Of a stretch of DNA of 64,000 bases, positions 1 through 7,787 are shown piece by piece. The notes below the pieces were generated by a model. That model was not told where the DNA came from, ran no database searches, and saw only the letters and a program-made list of their open reading frames with translations. This DNA is from Leptolyngbya sp. PCC 7375 (GTDB taxonomy: Bacteria > Cyanobacteriota > Cyanobacteriia > Phormidesmidales > Phormidesmidaceae). The stretch's first letter is position 1. Each line of letters starts with the position of its first letter. The stretch covers positions 6,917,961-6,981,960 of the forward strand of contig NZ_JH993797.1 of assembly GCF_000316115.1 (NCBI RefSeq). Direction: 5' to 3'. Both the position numbers and the translations under genes were made by a program.

Positions 1-11
1 AGAGGCTTACG

Positions 12-1568
12 GTGACGGCCTATAACTACATTGAAGAAACTACGCCGTTACCTAAGATAAGTACCCTGGCAACAGTAATGGGATTTTCAGCTGAAGGTAC
101 AGCGAACGTCTATCAGGTTTCGGTCCCTGCCTACGATGCATTTTCAAGCTATCCAGGTATCCTCCCAGGGAGAGGTAAAACCCCATGGATATATGAGATC
201 GTCGGTAGCGCAAAAACAGCACTCGCCTACCGAGACACGATTGCGGAAGTTAGCGCCAACCCAGGAACCTTTACATTCACTGGGACTGCCGAGAATTGGG
301 CGAACAATGGCACTACAGCATTTGTTCATTCAACAGATAGTACTGATCCGGGAGCGAATGGTCGGACATATAAAGCGAGTAAACGCATGTTTGCTGTTGC
401 TGCTTCTGGAGAAGATGTAATCGTCTCTCAAGTGAACTGTGATGATGTATCTGCTGAGGATGGGGCCATTCTCCTTACAGGCTACAGAAGTGAGATTGAT
501 AGCTGCTTAATCCGGGGATGCACAAAGCACAGTGCCGTTATCTTGAAAGCGGATGGAGTTATCAAGCGAACAATCTCCTATGATCCAGTTCCAGATGACA
601 CACAAGGGGGAGAGGAGTACTGGAGTGGAGGCAGGACGGATTACGCCATATACGAGGGAATTCCCGCCCCAGGAGTAGTTTCGCAATATGATGGATGCGT
701 TGTTGCAGACGGATCAGGCATAGGATTGTATGCCCACACATCTGGGGGTGGGAATAATACCGCTCAAGTTATTTTTAGAAACAATTATGTTTTTAATAAA
801 CCTGCGGCAGCGATTTCAGCCGCAGACACTGATGAGATCGTAGCCCAAGATAACTATATAGAAAATTCTCGTTGGGGGATTACAGGCCAAACGGAAATAA
901 ATGTCGATGGATTGACGTTTATATATGACAGCCCTGCAGTTGGTCCTATTCCAGTTTATGGAGCTACGTTAACGCCCAGTGACTCCATTAATGTCGTCAA
1001 TTTAGCTATTGCGGGAGGCTTTAGCGTGAATGAAGCGATTCGTTCTCCTGCGAATCGAATATTATCTCAAGCAAGTGTATATACTCCGGAGAGAGGGACG
1101 CTATTCAGTAAATCCCCCTCTGGCGAAAGTTCTGGTGAATTTTCCGCAACTAATTGCGTTCTGGAAATGCGGCGTCTTTATCTATACGAAACGGATGCTA
1201 CTGGTGGAGCATCAAGCGACAACCTCCTATTAGGAGATGTAGGCGACGGCACTCAGTCAAGGGCGGACTTGTTTGGAGTTCAGTATTTTGGCGCATCTGC
1301 TATCAATGCACAGATCAACACCCTGGAAGTTGGCTCTATTGACAACGGAGTCGCCGCTCTTTGGCAAGATCCAAGCCCACGGTTATCAGGCGATTTCTCC
1401 ATTAACCCCGGATCTCAAGCATTACAATCTGGCCGGAATTGGGGGGCGCTTCGCTGGAGGACCCGACCGAATTTAGCCGCCATGAAGGATAAGTGGAATA
1501 CCGGAATCTACGCTCATCCAGAGGGGGCAACAGGTGGATCTGAGCTTGTTGTACGTGCCACCCCCTAA
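12..1568 (+). CDS. Beta-helix spike or adhesin-like protein
   Basis: A 518-residue protein with a GTG start 7 bases after an AGAGG ribosome site; an earlier start outside the window cannot be excluded. From about residue 130 to 330 it has short strands separated by Asn/Gly turns (for example IIFRNNYVF-type and AQDNYIENS), the pattern of right-handed parallel beta-helices seen in phage tail spikes and polysaccharide lyases. There is no signal peptide or membrane segment, so export by a classical route is not indicated. The fold is inferred from sequence pattern only. It could be a receptor-binding spike of a virus-like particle or a surface carbohydrate-binding protein. It is followed in the same direction by the FHA-membrane gene at 1620. 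Confidence 0.5.
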   Translation: MTAYNYIEETTPLPKISTLATVMGFSAEGTANVYQVSVPAYDAFSSYPGILPGRGKTPWIYEIVGSAKTALAYRDTIAEVSANPGTFTFTGTAENWANNGTTAFVHSTDSTDPGANGRTYKASKRMFAVAASGEDVIVSQVNCDDVSAEDGAILLTGYRSEIDSCLIRGCTKHSAVILKADGVIKRTISYDPVPDDTQGGEEYWSGGRTDYAIYEGIPAPGVVSQYDGCVVADGSGIGLYAHTSGGGNNTAQVIFRNNYVFNKPAAAISAADTDEIVAQDNYIENSRWGITGQTEINVDGLTFIYDSPAVGPIPVYGATLTPSDSINVVNLAIAGGFSVNEAIRSPANRILSQASVYTPERGTLFSKSPSGESSGEFSATNCVLEMRRLYLYETDATGGASSDNLLLGDVGDGTQSRADLFGVQYFGASAINAQINTLEVGSIDNGVAALWQDPSPRLSGDFSINPGSQALQSGRNWGALRWRTRPNLAAMKDKWNTGIYAHPEGATGGSELVVRATP

Positions 1569-1619
1569 CCCCGCAACAACTCCCGCAGATCATCGCCGAA
1601 CCCCAATCTGGATATCAGC

Positions 1620-2378
1620 ATGACCACCCAGCTCACCCTCTACGAAACAGCCCCAGGGCAGGTCCCCCGAGAGATCCCGATCGCGACCGGGATTGACGGG
1701 GATTTTCCGCTGACGATTGGGCGTGATTCTCATGCCGACATCCAGATTGGGGTGATTGGCTGGAAAATCCTGGTACCACATCCAGATCCAAGGAAAAGAG
1801 CCAACGGTGAGAGGGTGCCGATCTCTTCACTGATCAGCAGAACCCAAGCCACCATATTCAGTGATGAAGCCGGGAAACTCAGGATCAGAGATGGAAACAG
1901 CCACCCCTCTGGCTCAGGCATCAGGGAGGGCAGAACCAACAAACTAATAAGACGCCCTTGGCTGCTCGGGCCAGGGGCGCACATCAAGCTTACACCTGAA
2001 GGGGAGGGCTATCGCTGTTGGCTGGAATGGCCTGCCGAGAAATCCGAATCGGAGACGCCTACCCTCGGATTTGATCAATGGGAGAACGAGAATCTTCAAG
2101 AGGATCTCGCCTCAATGCAGGCGGCCCTGAATGCTTTGAATGAAGCCCTTATTGCCGCCAAGAATGACTCCACAAAAATCAACACCGCCCAAGACCAACG
2201 AATCCGCAGCGCTGAGAAGAAAATATCGCGGTTGTTACTCCTGGGCGCGATCGCGGTCTCTATCTTCGCAGTCAGCCTTGGTATCTCCACCGAGCAGATC
2301 CAGACAATCGTGCAAGTGATTGCGATCGTGTCTGCGATCGGTGGAGGCGGATTTATTCTCCAGAACGAGAAACCCTAA
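1620..2378 (+). CDS. FHA-domain protein with coiled coil and two C-terminal membrane helices
   Basis: 252 residues. Residues about 30-125 resemble a forkhead-associated (phosphothreonine-binding) domain: GRDSHADI at the start, a SRTQA segment where canonical domains have SR.H, and a DGNSHPSGSGI segment like the D.NSTNG loop. Gln in place of the usual His may change phosphopeptide binding. Residues about 150-205 form a likely coiled coil. Two hydrophobic segments follow (about 208-226 and 230-247), so the FHA part probably faces the cytoplasm on a membrane anchor. It lies 51 bases after the spike-like gene and ends inside a strong hairpin at 2373. Kinase partners are not visible in the window. 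The role is unknown. Confidence 0.6.
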   Translation: MTTQLTLYETAPGQVPREIPIATGIDGDFPLTIGRDSHADIQIGVIGWKILVPHPDPRKRANGERVPISSLISRTQATIFSDEAGKLRIRDGNSHPSGSGIREGRTNKLIRRPWLLGPGAHIKLTPEGEGYRCWLEWPAEKSESETPTLGFDQWENENLQEDLASMQAALNALNEALIAAKNDSTKINTAQDQRIRSAEKKISRLLLLGAIAVSIFAVSLGISTEQIQTIVQVIAIVSAIGGGGFILQNEKP

Positions 2379-2468
2379 CCACCTTGGCCCACTCCTGTTT
2401 GCTGCAATCCTTCCGGGCGCTCCGGGCGGTTCTTTCGGGATTGCGGAGATGGGCCAAGGTGGTTAGGG
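2373..2468. terminator. Long hairpin between convergent genes
   Basis: A perfect 19-bp inverted repeat (2373-2391 with 2450-2468) encloses a smaller one (GCAATCC with GGATTGC). The stop codon of the FHA gene lies in or next to the left arm and that of the minus-strand gene at 2469 touches the right arm. The likely role is bidirectional termination. No long T run follows, so protein-assisted stopping or transcript protection is possible. Confidence 0.65.
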
Positions 2469-2951
2469 CTATCGCTTCAGGGAGAAGGCCCAGTTGATCA
2501 GCGCCTCCCCTTCGCTGAGATCGAGTTCGGGGATATCGAAGCCATCAACAACGACAATCCCAGCGGGAGCCTGTCGCCATGCCGCCAACATCGGGCTAGG
2601 GCCATACAGACCTAGGCCATCATCCGCAGCCTTGTTGATCCAAGCCCACGCAGCTTTGGCCCCACGCCATGCAGCGCCGATAGCGAAAACGGTGACGCAG
2701 GCTAAGCACGCAGCTAGCATGATGATCAATGCAGTGAGCCGGAGAGCATTCCAGCCAAACTCAGCAATCTGATCTTTGCCAGAACTCTCGTACCATCGAC
2801 GAACGATGACGCCGGATTCAATGGCAGAAAGGGACAGATCGATAATGACCTCGTTGAGAATCTCTGCTGAGACTTCAATGATGCGGCGGATGAAGTGGCC
2901 CGCGTTGTCAAATGTAGCGATGGTGTTTAATGCAGCCGTAGCGTATTGCAT
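2469..2951 (-). CDS. Small membrane protein of unknown function
   Basis: 160 residues, start ATG at 2951 with GGAG 9 bases upstream. The reading frame is open further upstream, but that stretch overlaps the better supported gene at 3013-3501, so the downstream start was chosen. The N-terminal 65 residues are amphipathic helix-like. One membrane helix lies at about residues 72-93, followed by a cytoplasmic Ala/Trp-rich tail. I recognise no family. It is the last gene of the minus-strand membrane and small-protein block and ends at the shared hairpin at 2450-2468. Confidence 0.5.
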   Translation of the reverse strand: MQYATAALNTIATFDNAGHFIRRIIEVSAEILNEVIIDLSLSAIESGVIVRRWYESSGKDQIAEFGWNALRLTALIIMLAACLACVTVFAIGAAWRGAKAAWAWINKAADDGLGLYGPSPMLAAWRQAPAGIVVVDGFDIPELDLSEGEALINWAFSLKR

Positions 2952-3012
2952 AATGATTTCTCCAAAAGTGAATGTGTCGTGTGCCCCGTTGCGGTGGGGC
3001 GGGCCTGTTTCT

Positions 3013-3501
3013 CTAATCGGGATCGGGGAATTCAAAAACGACCGTAGCCCTCTTCCCTTCATGGTCAATTTCCAAAACCTCAATGACCTTATACCAGGTA
3101 CCAACCTGCCCCCGAAACGGCTTAACGACTGTATCAACGTCGTAGTGCAGGCAGCCTTCCCCTTCGGGGTTCCGCTCAAGGAATGTAACCTCGTAGACGG
3201 GAGCGCCAACCTCTTGAGCCGTGGCGAAGAGCTCCTCAAGGGAAGGCATATCGATATCAAACATAATCGTAACCCTAAAAACAACATCCACAGCAGCGTG
3301 GTGCGCGATGCGAACTGCTCGTGGTGTTGGTACGATTCGCTTTGTATCGGCGAAAGGAATCGTGAACGAAACCGCCTGGCGTACCAGGGAAACACCGCAC
3401 CCCCTCCGCTCCCCTATCAGGAACGCATCCTCAGATAGAGTTAAGAACTCGGGCAGGCTGTACTCGAAAGTACGGCGGCTGTCTGTAATTGGGTTCGCCA
3501 T
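3013..3501 (-). CDS. Hypothetical protein
   Basis: 162 residues, start ATG at 3501. A soluble alpha/beta protein without membrane segments. The C-terminal half (about residues 95-155) has strand-rich segments ending VFEFPDPD. No motif is recognised. A GC hairpin (2983-3000) separates it from the next gene, 2469-2951. Upstream (3502-3615) is a divergent intergenic region shared with the HTH gene at 3616, so the two may be regulated together. Confidence 0.45.
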   Translation of the reverse strand: MANPITDSRRTFEYSLPEFLTLSEDAFLIGERRGCGVSLVRQAVSFTIPFADTKRIVPTPRAVRIAHHAAVDVVFRVTIMFDIDMPSLEELFATAQEVGAPVYEVTFLERNPEGEGCLHYDVDTVVKPFRGQVGTWYKVIEVLEIDHEGKRATVVFEFPDPD

Positions 3502-3614
3502 CGCTGGGATGGTTCCCGGGCACCTATGTCTCCTAAGGGCTCCTTGTTTGACCGGCTGGCTCCCGGTACGTGGCGTCCTGCGCCGTTGATTTAGTTATAG
3601 CAATCCGTTATCAT

Positions 3615-3638
3615 CATGTCAAGTGATTACATGACATG
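3615..3638 (+). promoter_or_regulatory. Inverted repeat over the start of the HTH gene, candidate auto-operator
   Basis: CATGTCA (3615-3621) and TGACATG (3632-3638) form a perfect 7-bp inverted repeat with a 10-base spacer. The start codon of the HTH gene (3616) lies within it. A second palindrome, TGACAT-AA-ATGTCA, lies inside the gene at 3858-3871. Placement suggests self-repression by the encoded HTH protein; that is inference. Confidence 0.45.
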
Positions 3639-3906
3639 TATGCAATTAATCTCTGAATGGCTTGAGAGTCTTGGTCCTGAGATGGTCAAAGCGCGGCAAT
3701 TCCTGTTCCCAGTGGCGGCACAGTTTGCTGAACGTATTGGAGTATCTAGACAAACGCTTGACCAGTGGGAAAAGAAAGAATACAAAGGATGCGGGATGCA
3801 AACCTACATTAAGGTGATCAAGGCTTTAGAAAATGAGCCTATCTTCAGTCAACCGCCTGACATAAATGTCATGTATAAAAATGACGATGAGGACGACGAC
3901 GAATAA
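3616..3906 (+). CDS. Small helix-turn-helix regulator
   Basis: 96 residues. Residues about 30-60 (AAQFAERIGVSRQTLDQWEK) fit a helix-turn-helix of the Cro/C1 type. The C-terminus is a very acidic tail. It is the only plus-strand gene between 2.4 and 11.3 kb, set between two minus-strand genes, which is usual for a regulator of a flanking operon. TGACAT-containing palindromes cover its start and lie near its 3' end. The same hexamer is repeated at the start of the integrase gene at 39660, so it may also control the integrase. Confidence 0.6.
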   Translation: MSSDYMTCMQLISEWLESLGPEMVKARQFLFPVAAQFAERIGVSRQTLDQWEKKEYKGCGMQTYIKVIKALENEPIFSQPPDINVMYKNDDEDDDE

Positions 3907-3961
3907 CCCCCAACAAAAAACCGCCCCCGAAGAGACGGCTGAGGTGTGCGTGTGTTGGGGG
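3907..3961. terminator. Bidirectional terminator hairpin
   Basis: CCCCCAACA (3907-3915) pairs with TGTTGGGGG (3953-3961), exactly between the stop of the HTH gene and the convergent Tad1-like gene. An A-rich run follows the left arm. Confidence 0.6.
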
Positions 3962-3967
3962 TGGAAT

Positions 3968-4327
3968 CTATTTCTGGTTCACTCCTTCAACACCACGTTG
4001 AGCCCTATCTTTCGTTCTCGCTTCCATCCACTGCATGGCCTTCTGAAGACTGGCTAGCGCCTGCGCATTTTCTCTGCACGAGTACGGGCCAGACTGGAAC
4101 CCTTGCAGCCGGTGGATAACCATGGCTAGCAGATGTTCATTCTGAATCCCATTCAATCCAACTTCTTTGACAGGGCCTTTTTGGAAGTTGGTCTCAGTGC
4201 AAAATTCAGCGCCATCTGCTTCTATCTCTGTTCGATACTGATGGCATCCGTTGCCTGGCCCTGGCTCATCAACAACGAAAACTCGGTTGACGGTGCCTGC
4301 ATAGGCTTGTTCAAAAATCTTTTGCAT
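3968..4327 (-). CDS. Tad1/Acb2-family cyclic-nucleotide sponge, probable anti-defence protein
   Basis: 119 residues, start ATG at 4327 after a GGAGTAAAAC site and 5 bases after the previous stop. The N-terminal third is a small beta domain (RVFVVDEPGPG, HQYRTEIEADG). The C-terminal half carries the helical hairpin motif I associate with the Acb2/Tad1 family: QKGPVKEVGLNGI, then LLAMVIHRLQGFQSGP, CRENAQAL, and RTKDRAQRGVEG at the end. Known members bind signalling molecules made by Thoeris (cyclic ADP-ribose variants) or CBASS (cyclic oligonucleotides) and so silence those defences. Assignment is by remembered motif, not by search. The ligand cannot be told from sequence. It is the last gene of a short cluster after the holin-like gene. 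Confidence 0.72.
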   Translation of the reverse strand: MQKIFEQAYAGTVNRVFVVDEPGPGNGCHQYRTEIEADGAEFCTETNFQKGPVKEVGLNGIQNEHLLAMVIHRLQGFQSGPYSCRENAQALASLQKAMQWMEARTKDRAQRGVEGVNQK

Positions 4328-4332
4328 TTGTT

Positions 4333-4650
4333 TTACTCCAAAACGTCTTGGGGTGCAGTTCTTCGATTGATCCAGCGGGATTCTACCCCTGATTGCCTGT
4401 GAATCAACGAGAACTGCCGCTGAAACCACACCCACCCCCAGCTAAGTTTGGGGATTAAAAACGCATCGCTGAGCACCAGGTCACCGTCTTGGGCATCAGG
4501 GAACGGCTCTTCTTTGATGCTTGGATGCGCGAGTGCCCAAACATTGGCGGCTAATGCAGTCTGGCGGCTGATCTCATCAACACTGCCAGGTTGGGTGGCT
4601 CTCTCTAGGGCCGATAATCCGGCTCTGGTAGCTAGTCTTTTGAGGTTCAA
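4333..4650 (-). CDS. Hypothetical protein
   Basis: 105 residues, start ATG at 4650, overlapping the stop of the 4647-5009 gene by 4 bases (translational coupling). The first 50 residues are helical and Ala/Arg-rich, followed by a Trp-rich segment (LSWGWVWFQRQF). No signal peptide or known domain is seen. It sits between the holin-like gene and the Tad1-like gene in one transcript. Confidence 0.5.
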   Translation of the reverse strand: MNLKRLATRAGLSALERATQPGSVDEISRQTALAANVWALAHPSIKEEPFPDAQDGDLVLSDAFLIPKLSWGWVWFQRQFSLIHRQSGVESRWINRRTAPQDVLE

Positions 4651-5009
4651 GCGGCATCACCTCCTAGTTTCTCGCCAAAGATCTTGATTGACCATAGTTG
4701 AGCCGCACTCTTGATCAGCTCAGCGACCTGACCCTCAGTTAGAGAAGTAGTCTTAGCGATACTCTCGGCGGCTTCTCTGGCAATATCCACAATATTGATG
4801 CTACCAATCTCTAAATCAGCCCGGCCCATGAGCAACGTGTCCATGAGACCAAGAATCTGAGCCAATACTTTAGCGTCTGGGTTGAATTGAGTAAGTTTTC
4901 TATTGATAAATGGCAGGGCAGCAGTGATCAGCACCATGCCGAAGCCAGCGACCCCAGCCACAACAGCATCATGCAGCGTGGGGGAAGTGAAGATTGCAGG
5001 AATGTTCAT
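4647..5009 (-). CDS. Small membrane protein, holin-like
   Basis: 120 residues. One membrane helix at about residues 14-35 (AVVAGVAGFGMVLITAALPF) and a long helical soluble C-terminus ending in a segment (TEGQVAELIKSAAQLW) reminiscent of LL-H-type phage holins. It could equally be an ordinary single-span protein. No endolysin gene lies next to it, which weakens the holin idea. It is the first gene of a transcript with 4333 and 3968, beginning after the terminator at 5086-5113. Confidence 0.4.
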   Translation of the reverse strand: MNIPAIFTSPTLHDAVVAGVAGFGMVLITAALPFINRKLTQFNPDAKVLAQILGLMDTLLMGRADLEIGSINIVDIAREAAESIAKTTSLTEGQVAELIKSAAQLWSIKIFGEKLGGDAA

Positions 5010-5256
5010 TAGTGTTTCCTGAGTGAAAGCGGAGATCGCATCAAGGATAACCCATACGTCCTGAATAGTTGTTCTTTTTTAAAGACAAAAACAGCCGCGA
5101 TGAGGACGGCTGCTGCTTAGATATGAAGTTCACCAATCATAACAAAAGCGCCACCCCGAGAGACAGCGCCGTAAGTTCCCCTGACAAAAAGGTGCAGGAC
5201 ATATCAGCCCACACCCTTAAATTCGTGTAATTTTACGCCCCCATTCTAGCGAGGAA
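5010..5256 (-). promoter_or_regulatory. Intergenic region with terminator and probable promoter
   Basis: No convincing gene. CAGCCG (5092-5097) and CGGCTG (5107-5112) form a hairpin whose minus-strand side runs into a T run at 5086-5090, a terminator for the transcript from 5457. The 80 bases after it probably hold the promoter of the holin-like, hypothetical and Tad1-like trio. Confidence 0.5.
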
Positions 5257-5457
5257 TCAAGTAACCCACTCCCCACCTAACCGAACCGGAGTATCTGCAT
5301 AAAACGTTTGCGACTTTAGACAGCATTCATTCACAGCATCCCGAGGCTCATCGAAATATTTGCACGCTTGCGTTATGGCATCAGTTTCGTCCTCTGCATA
5401 ACAGAAGAATGGCTCATCAACGTAAAGCATTCCTACAAAATATATCTCGTCGCCCAT
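5257..5457 (-). CDS. Small hypothetical protein
   Basis: 66 residues. ATG at 5457 was preferred over the TTG 15 bases upstream because TTTTGGAGGATAGGGTT precedes it; the same leader style occurs before several small genes of this element (for example 23187). The protein is acidic and Cys-rich (ITQACKYF, NECCLKS). Function unknown. Confidence 0.5.
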   Translation of the reverse strand: MGDEIYFVGMLYVDEPFFCYAEDETDAITQACKYFDEPRDAVNECCLKSQTFYADTPVRLGGEWVT

Positions 5458-5531
5458 AACCCTATCCTCCAAAAACTACTTTCACAAAACTCACCACATC
5501 AAACCCCCTAACAATCATCACCCCCTCTGCT

Positions 5532-5723
5532 CTAGTCTTGCTGCTCTGCAACCATTTCAGCCACGGTGAGGCTGGCAGCAGCCTCAAAAATGGATTCTTG
5601 AGTCGTAATCCTAGCCATATCGTTTGCATCGATCAGTCCTCGCTTTTTATACAAAGTCCTGACCCATGCACGATTTTCAAGGAATGCTGCTTGCACTTTT
5701 TCTCTTGCAGTTGAGTAACTCAT
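5532..5723 (-). CDS. Small hypothetical protein
   Basis: 63 residues, ATG at 5723 with a GGAG site 9 bases upstream. All-helical, no membrane segment. It lies 22 bases downstream of the nuclease-SH3b gene and is probably cotranscribed. Function unknown. Confidence 0.5.
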   Translation of the reverse strand: MSYSTAREKVQAAFLENRAWVRTLYKKRGLIDANDMARITTQESIFEAAASLTVAEMVAEQQD

Positions 5724-5745
5724 CAGTCAATCTCCTTTTATTCGT

Positions 5746-6453
5746 TTACTGACACTTTCCACTCACCTCAAAATCACGCACCCAACCTTCACGCCCTTGG
5801 TAACTAATCTGAACAAAATCATCCCCACACTTGAGAATGCTCACCGCTGCCCCCTGAGGAATACGGCCCACGACAGCAGAGCCATATTCACCAGCCGAGA
5901 ACATCGGAATGCCTGAGGATGATCCGGGGGAGGCTGGGGCGACGGGGCGGCGGTTCAGCCCTATCAAGAACAGCAGCAAGGCCCCGATCATGAGGATTGC
6001 AATCCATCCAGAATCGCCATCGCCATCGTCCTGGGGATCTGAATTGAAGAGATCTCCAAAGGGGCGAGACCAATCGAAGCCAGGTTCTTCCTCGTGCTCA
6101 TACTCAGTCTCATGCAGGTCATCCCATGCTTCTTGGAACTCCCGCATCTGGTCCACGTACCAAACCTCTATCCCCTGGCTTCTAATCCTGTCAGCCGTTG
6201 TGTAAGAGGCTTCCTCATCACTCGGTGTACAACCAGCAATCACCCTGCGTTTGTCAGGGTGATGACTCCCATAGATCTGAGCTTGGGCCATGGCCTGTAG
6301 TAAGGCAGATCTCGTGAGCTTCGGCTTTACTTCGATAACAGCATCACGGGTTATTACGTCCACTCGTGAACCGTCGGGCATCTCTACCTCGCGAGTGCCG
6401 CCAGTTACTGAGTGGATGAATTCTTGAAGATAATCTTCGTTCTTGAATTGCAT
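5746..6453 (-). CDS. Membrane-tethered nuclease-like protein with SH3b tail
   Basis: 235 residues in three parts. Residues 1-110 resemble a PD-(D/E)XK nuclease core: an acidic strand VEMPDGSRVDVI followed by AVIEVKPKLT, giving the D and E-x-K pair, then a helix with AQAQIYG. Residues 110-147 are an acidic linker. A single membrane helix lies at about 148-166 (WIAILMIGALLLFLIGL). Residues 185-235 resemble a bacterial SH3b domain (AVVGRIPQGAAVSIL, REGWV). The predicted layout is nuclease on one side of the membrane and SH3b on the other. ATG at 6453 overlaps the previous stop (TAATG). A role in DNA entry or exclusion of competing DNA is inference. Confidence 0.6.
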   Translation of the reverse strand: MQFKNEDYLQEFIHSVTGGTREVEMPDGSRVDVITRDAVIEVKPKLTRSALLQAMAQAQIYGSHHPDKRRVIAGCTPSDEEASYTTADRIRSQGIEVWYVDQMREFQEAWDDLHETEYEHEEEPGFDWSRPFGDLFNSDPQDDGDGDSGWIAILMIGALLLFLIGLNRRPVAPASPGSSSGIPMFSAGEYGSAVVGRIPQGAAVSILKCGDDFVQISYQGREGWVRDFEVSGKCQ

Positions 6454-6611
6454 TAATCTCTACCTCTTGATTGATAAAGTTGCTCAATCCTGTCCTGCGG
6501 CATCCCGCCGTTGCTTCTCCCCGAACGCCTGTCATCCCCGTCCTGTAAGGGTCCTTTGAATGTCCATAGGAAAAACGCAACAATGGGTAGAGCTAACATT
6601 TCCGGTGGCAT
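6453..6611 (-). CDS. Very small membrane protein
   Basis: 52 residues, ATG at 6611 with GGGAG 9 bases upstream; the stop overlaps the next start as TAATG. One N-terminal membrane helix (MLALPIVAFFLWTF) is followed by a charged, Gly-rich tail. The overlap and ribosome site support it as real despite its size. Function unknown; it belongs to the run of tiny membrane proteins. Confidence 0.5.
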   Translation of the reverse strand: MPPEMLALPIVAFFLWTFKGPLQDGDDRRSGRSNGGMPQDRIEQLYQSRGRD

Positions 6612-6639
6612 GATCATTTACTCCCTAAATTACAAAAAA

Positions 6640-6984
6640 CTATTTCCTTAACGACAGTCCCAGCGCCAACGGGACAGACAAAATCAAAACAGAAAACATT
6701 GCCATCAATTCAATGGTCAACAGTAAAACCAAAAAGGACCCACCACCACCAATCAACGCCCAGCGCCACAGGAAACCAAGCAACGCTTCACGCCTGGCCT
6801 TGGCTTGCAGATCAGCAACAAATTCACCGAGCTGATCAGGTGCGTGATCGCAATGATGCTCAATGAATAAATTCATGTTCTGAGCCTTGCGCCGCTGATA
6901 AGCCCGTTGCATCGCCATAGCTTCAGCGTCAGCAACTAAAATGCCAGCATCTCTTGGTGCATTTGTCAGCGTGGGTTCATCCAT
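6640..6984 (-). CDS. Small membrane protein
   Basis: 114 residues. An N-terminal soluble part carries a charged helix with AYQRRKAQNMNLF, related in pattern to the AYQDRKQENVVDLF segment of the 7788 protein. Two membrane helices lie at about 70-87 and 89-109. It overlaps the 6966 gene by 19 bases. The shared segment in two genes of one cluster suggests common partner binding. Function unknown. Confidence 0.55.
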   Translation of the reverse strand: MDEPTLTNAPRDAGILVADAEAMAMQRAYQRRKAQNMNLFIEHHCDHAPDQLGEFVADLQAKARREALLGFLWRWALIGGGGSFLVLLLTIELMAMFSVLILSVPLALGLSLRK

Positions 6985-7148
6985 GAGATAGGGGCTGAGA
7001 TTTGCTGGACTCGCTCTGCGAAATTATTTACGCCATGCCACCACTGCGAATACTGGACCACAGCAGCAGGCAAAAGTAGCAGTATCAAAAAAGTCTTGCC
7101 TCGTTCTTTCGCTTTACAAAGATGCCAAGCAAATGATTTATGCGTCAT
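6966..7148 (-). CDS. Small single-span membrane protein
   Basis: 60 residues with one membrane helix (TFLILLLLPAAVVQY) after a basic N-terminus (CKAKERGK), so the N-terminus is probably cytoplasmic. It overlaps both neighbours, indicating a coupled transcript. Function unknown. Confidence 0.5.
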   Translation of the reverse strand: MTHKSFAWHLCKAKERGKTFLILLLLPAAVVQYSQWWHGVNNFAERVQQISAPISWMNPR

Positions 7149-7473
7149 CTCTCTGCCTCCAAGACCAAAAAGCTAATGCGGACGAAGCTGTCATAAACAA
7201 TGCTGCTGTTTCCGCTGTCTTTAATGAATGATGCCGCCACTGATCAAGTCGGTCAGAAGATCTAGCTAAAGTGACGCTACAGCCAAACAAAATGCTTGAT
7301 GCAAGTAAAACAGTGCAACTCCACTTAAGGCGGGATTGACTGCTAGGCAACCAACTGAATGATCGAAAATTCGCCCTAAAAGAAGAGCGGGGCTGGCTTG
7401 AAAAACTAGCGGGCAGCACTTCAACGGCTGATGTTTCTATATAATCCTGAAACCCAAAATCATCAGTATGCAT
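7138..7473 (-). CDS. Small two-span membrane protein
   Basis: 111 residues. A 45-residue Ser/Arg-rich N-terminus is followed by two hydrophobic segments (about 51-68 and 87-104). It overlaps the 7463 gene by 11 bases. No family recognised. Confidence 0.5.
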   Translation of the reverse strand: MHTDDFGFQDYIETSAVEVLPASFSSQPRSSFRANFRSFSWLPSSQSRLKWSCTVLLASSILFGCSVTLARSSDRLDQWRHHSLKTAETAALFMTASSALAFWSWRQRDDA

Positions 7474-7786
7474 TGCCCGTCCCCCGCTGTTGATATGGCT
7501 GAGTCAGAGTAGGTTGTGGTGCAGAACACTGTTGAACGACAAATACGCCAAACCAAAGCAATAGAACTAACGGAAATAGGCCGGAAAAGCGCCCAAAAAA
7601 ACGAACAACGCCATTCATCAATTCACCACTTTTAAGCGCAATACTTCTTTGGGATTGCACTTGTCGCCATGCCTCAATCATGGCCGTTACTTCGTACTCA
7701 GACACATTCCCTGAAAACGTAAAATCGCCTTCCTTGGTGATCGAGAAACTTACTGGCTTTGAACTGAGCGCTTTATCCTGGTCCAT
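7463..7786 (-). CDS. Small single-span membrane protein
   Basis: 107 residues from ATG at 7786, one base after the previous stop. The first half is soluble with strand-like segments (PVSFSITKEGDFTFSG). A membrane helix lies at about 70-86 (LFPLVLLLWFGVFVV), followed by Pro/Gln-rich residues. Function unknown. Confidence 0.5.
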   Translation of the reverse strand: MDQDKALSSKPVSFSITKEGDFTFSGNVSEYEVTAMIEAWRQVQSQRSIALKSGELMNGVVRFFGRFSGLFPLVLLLWFGVFVVQQCSAPQPTLTQPYQQRGTGNAY

Positions 7787-7787
7787 T

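Noticed and set aside
6344..6583. Minus-strand 79-residue frame
   Set aside because: Overlaps two better genes (5746 and 6453) that have ribosome sites and a TAATG junction.
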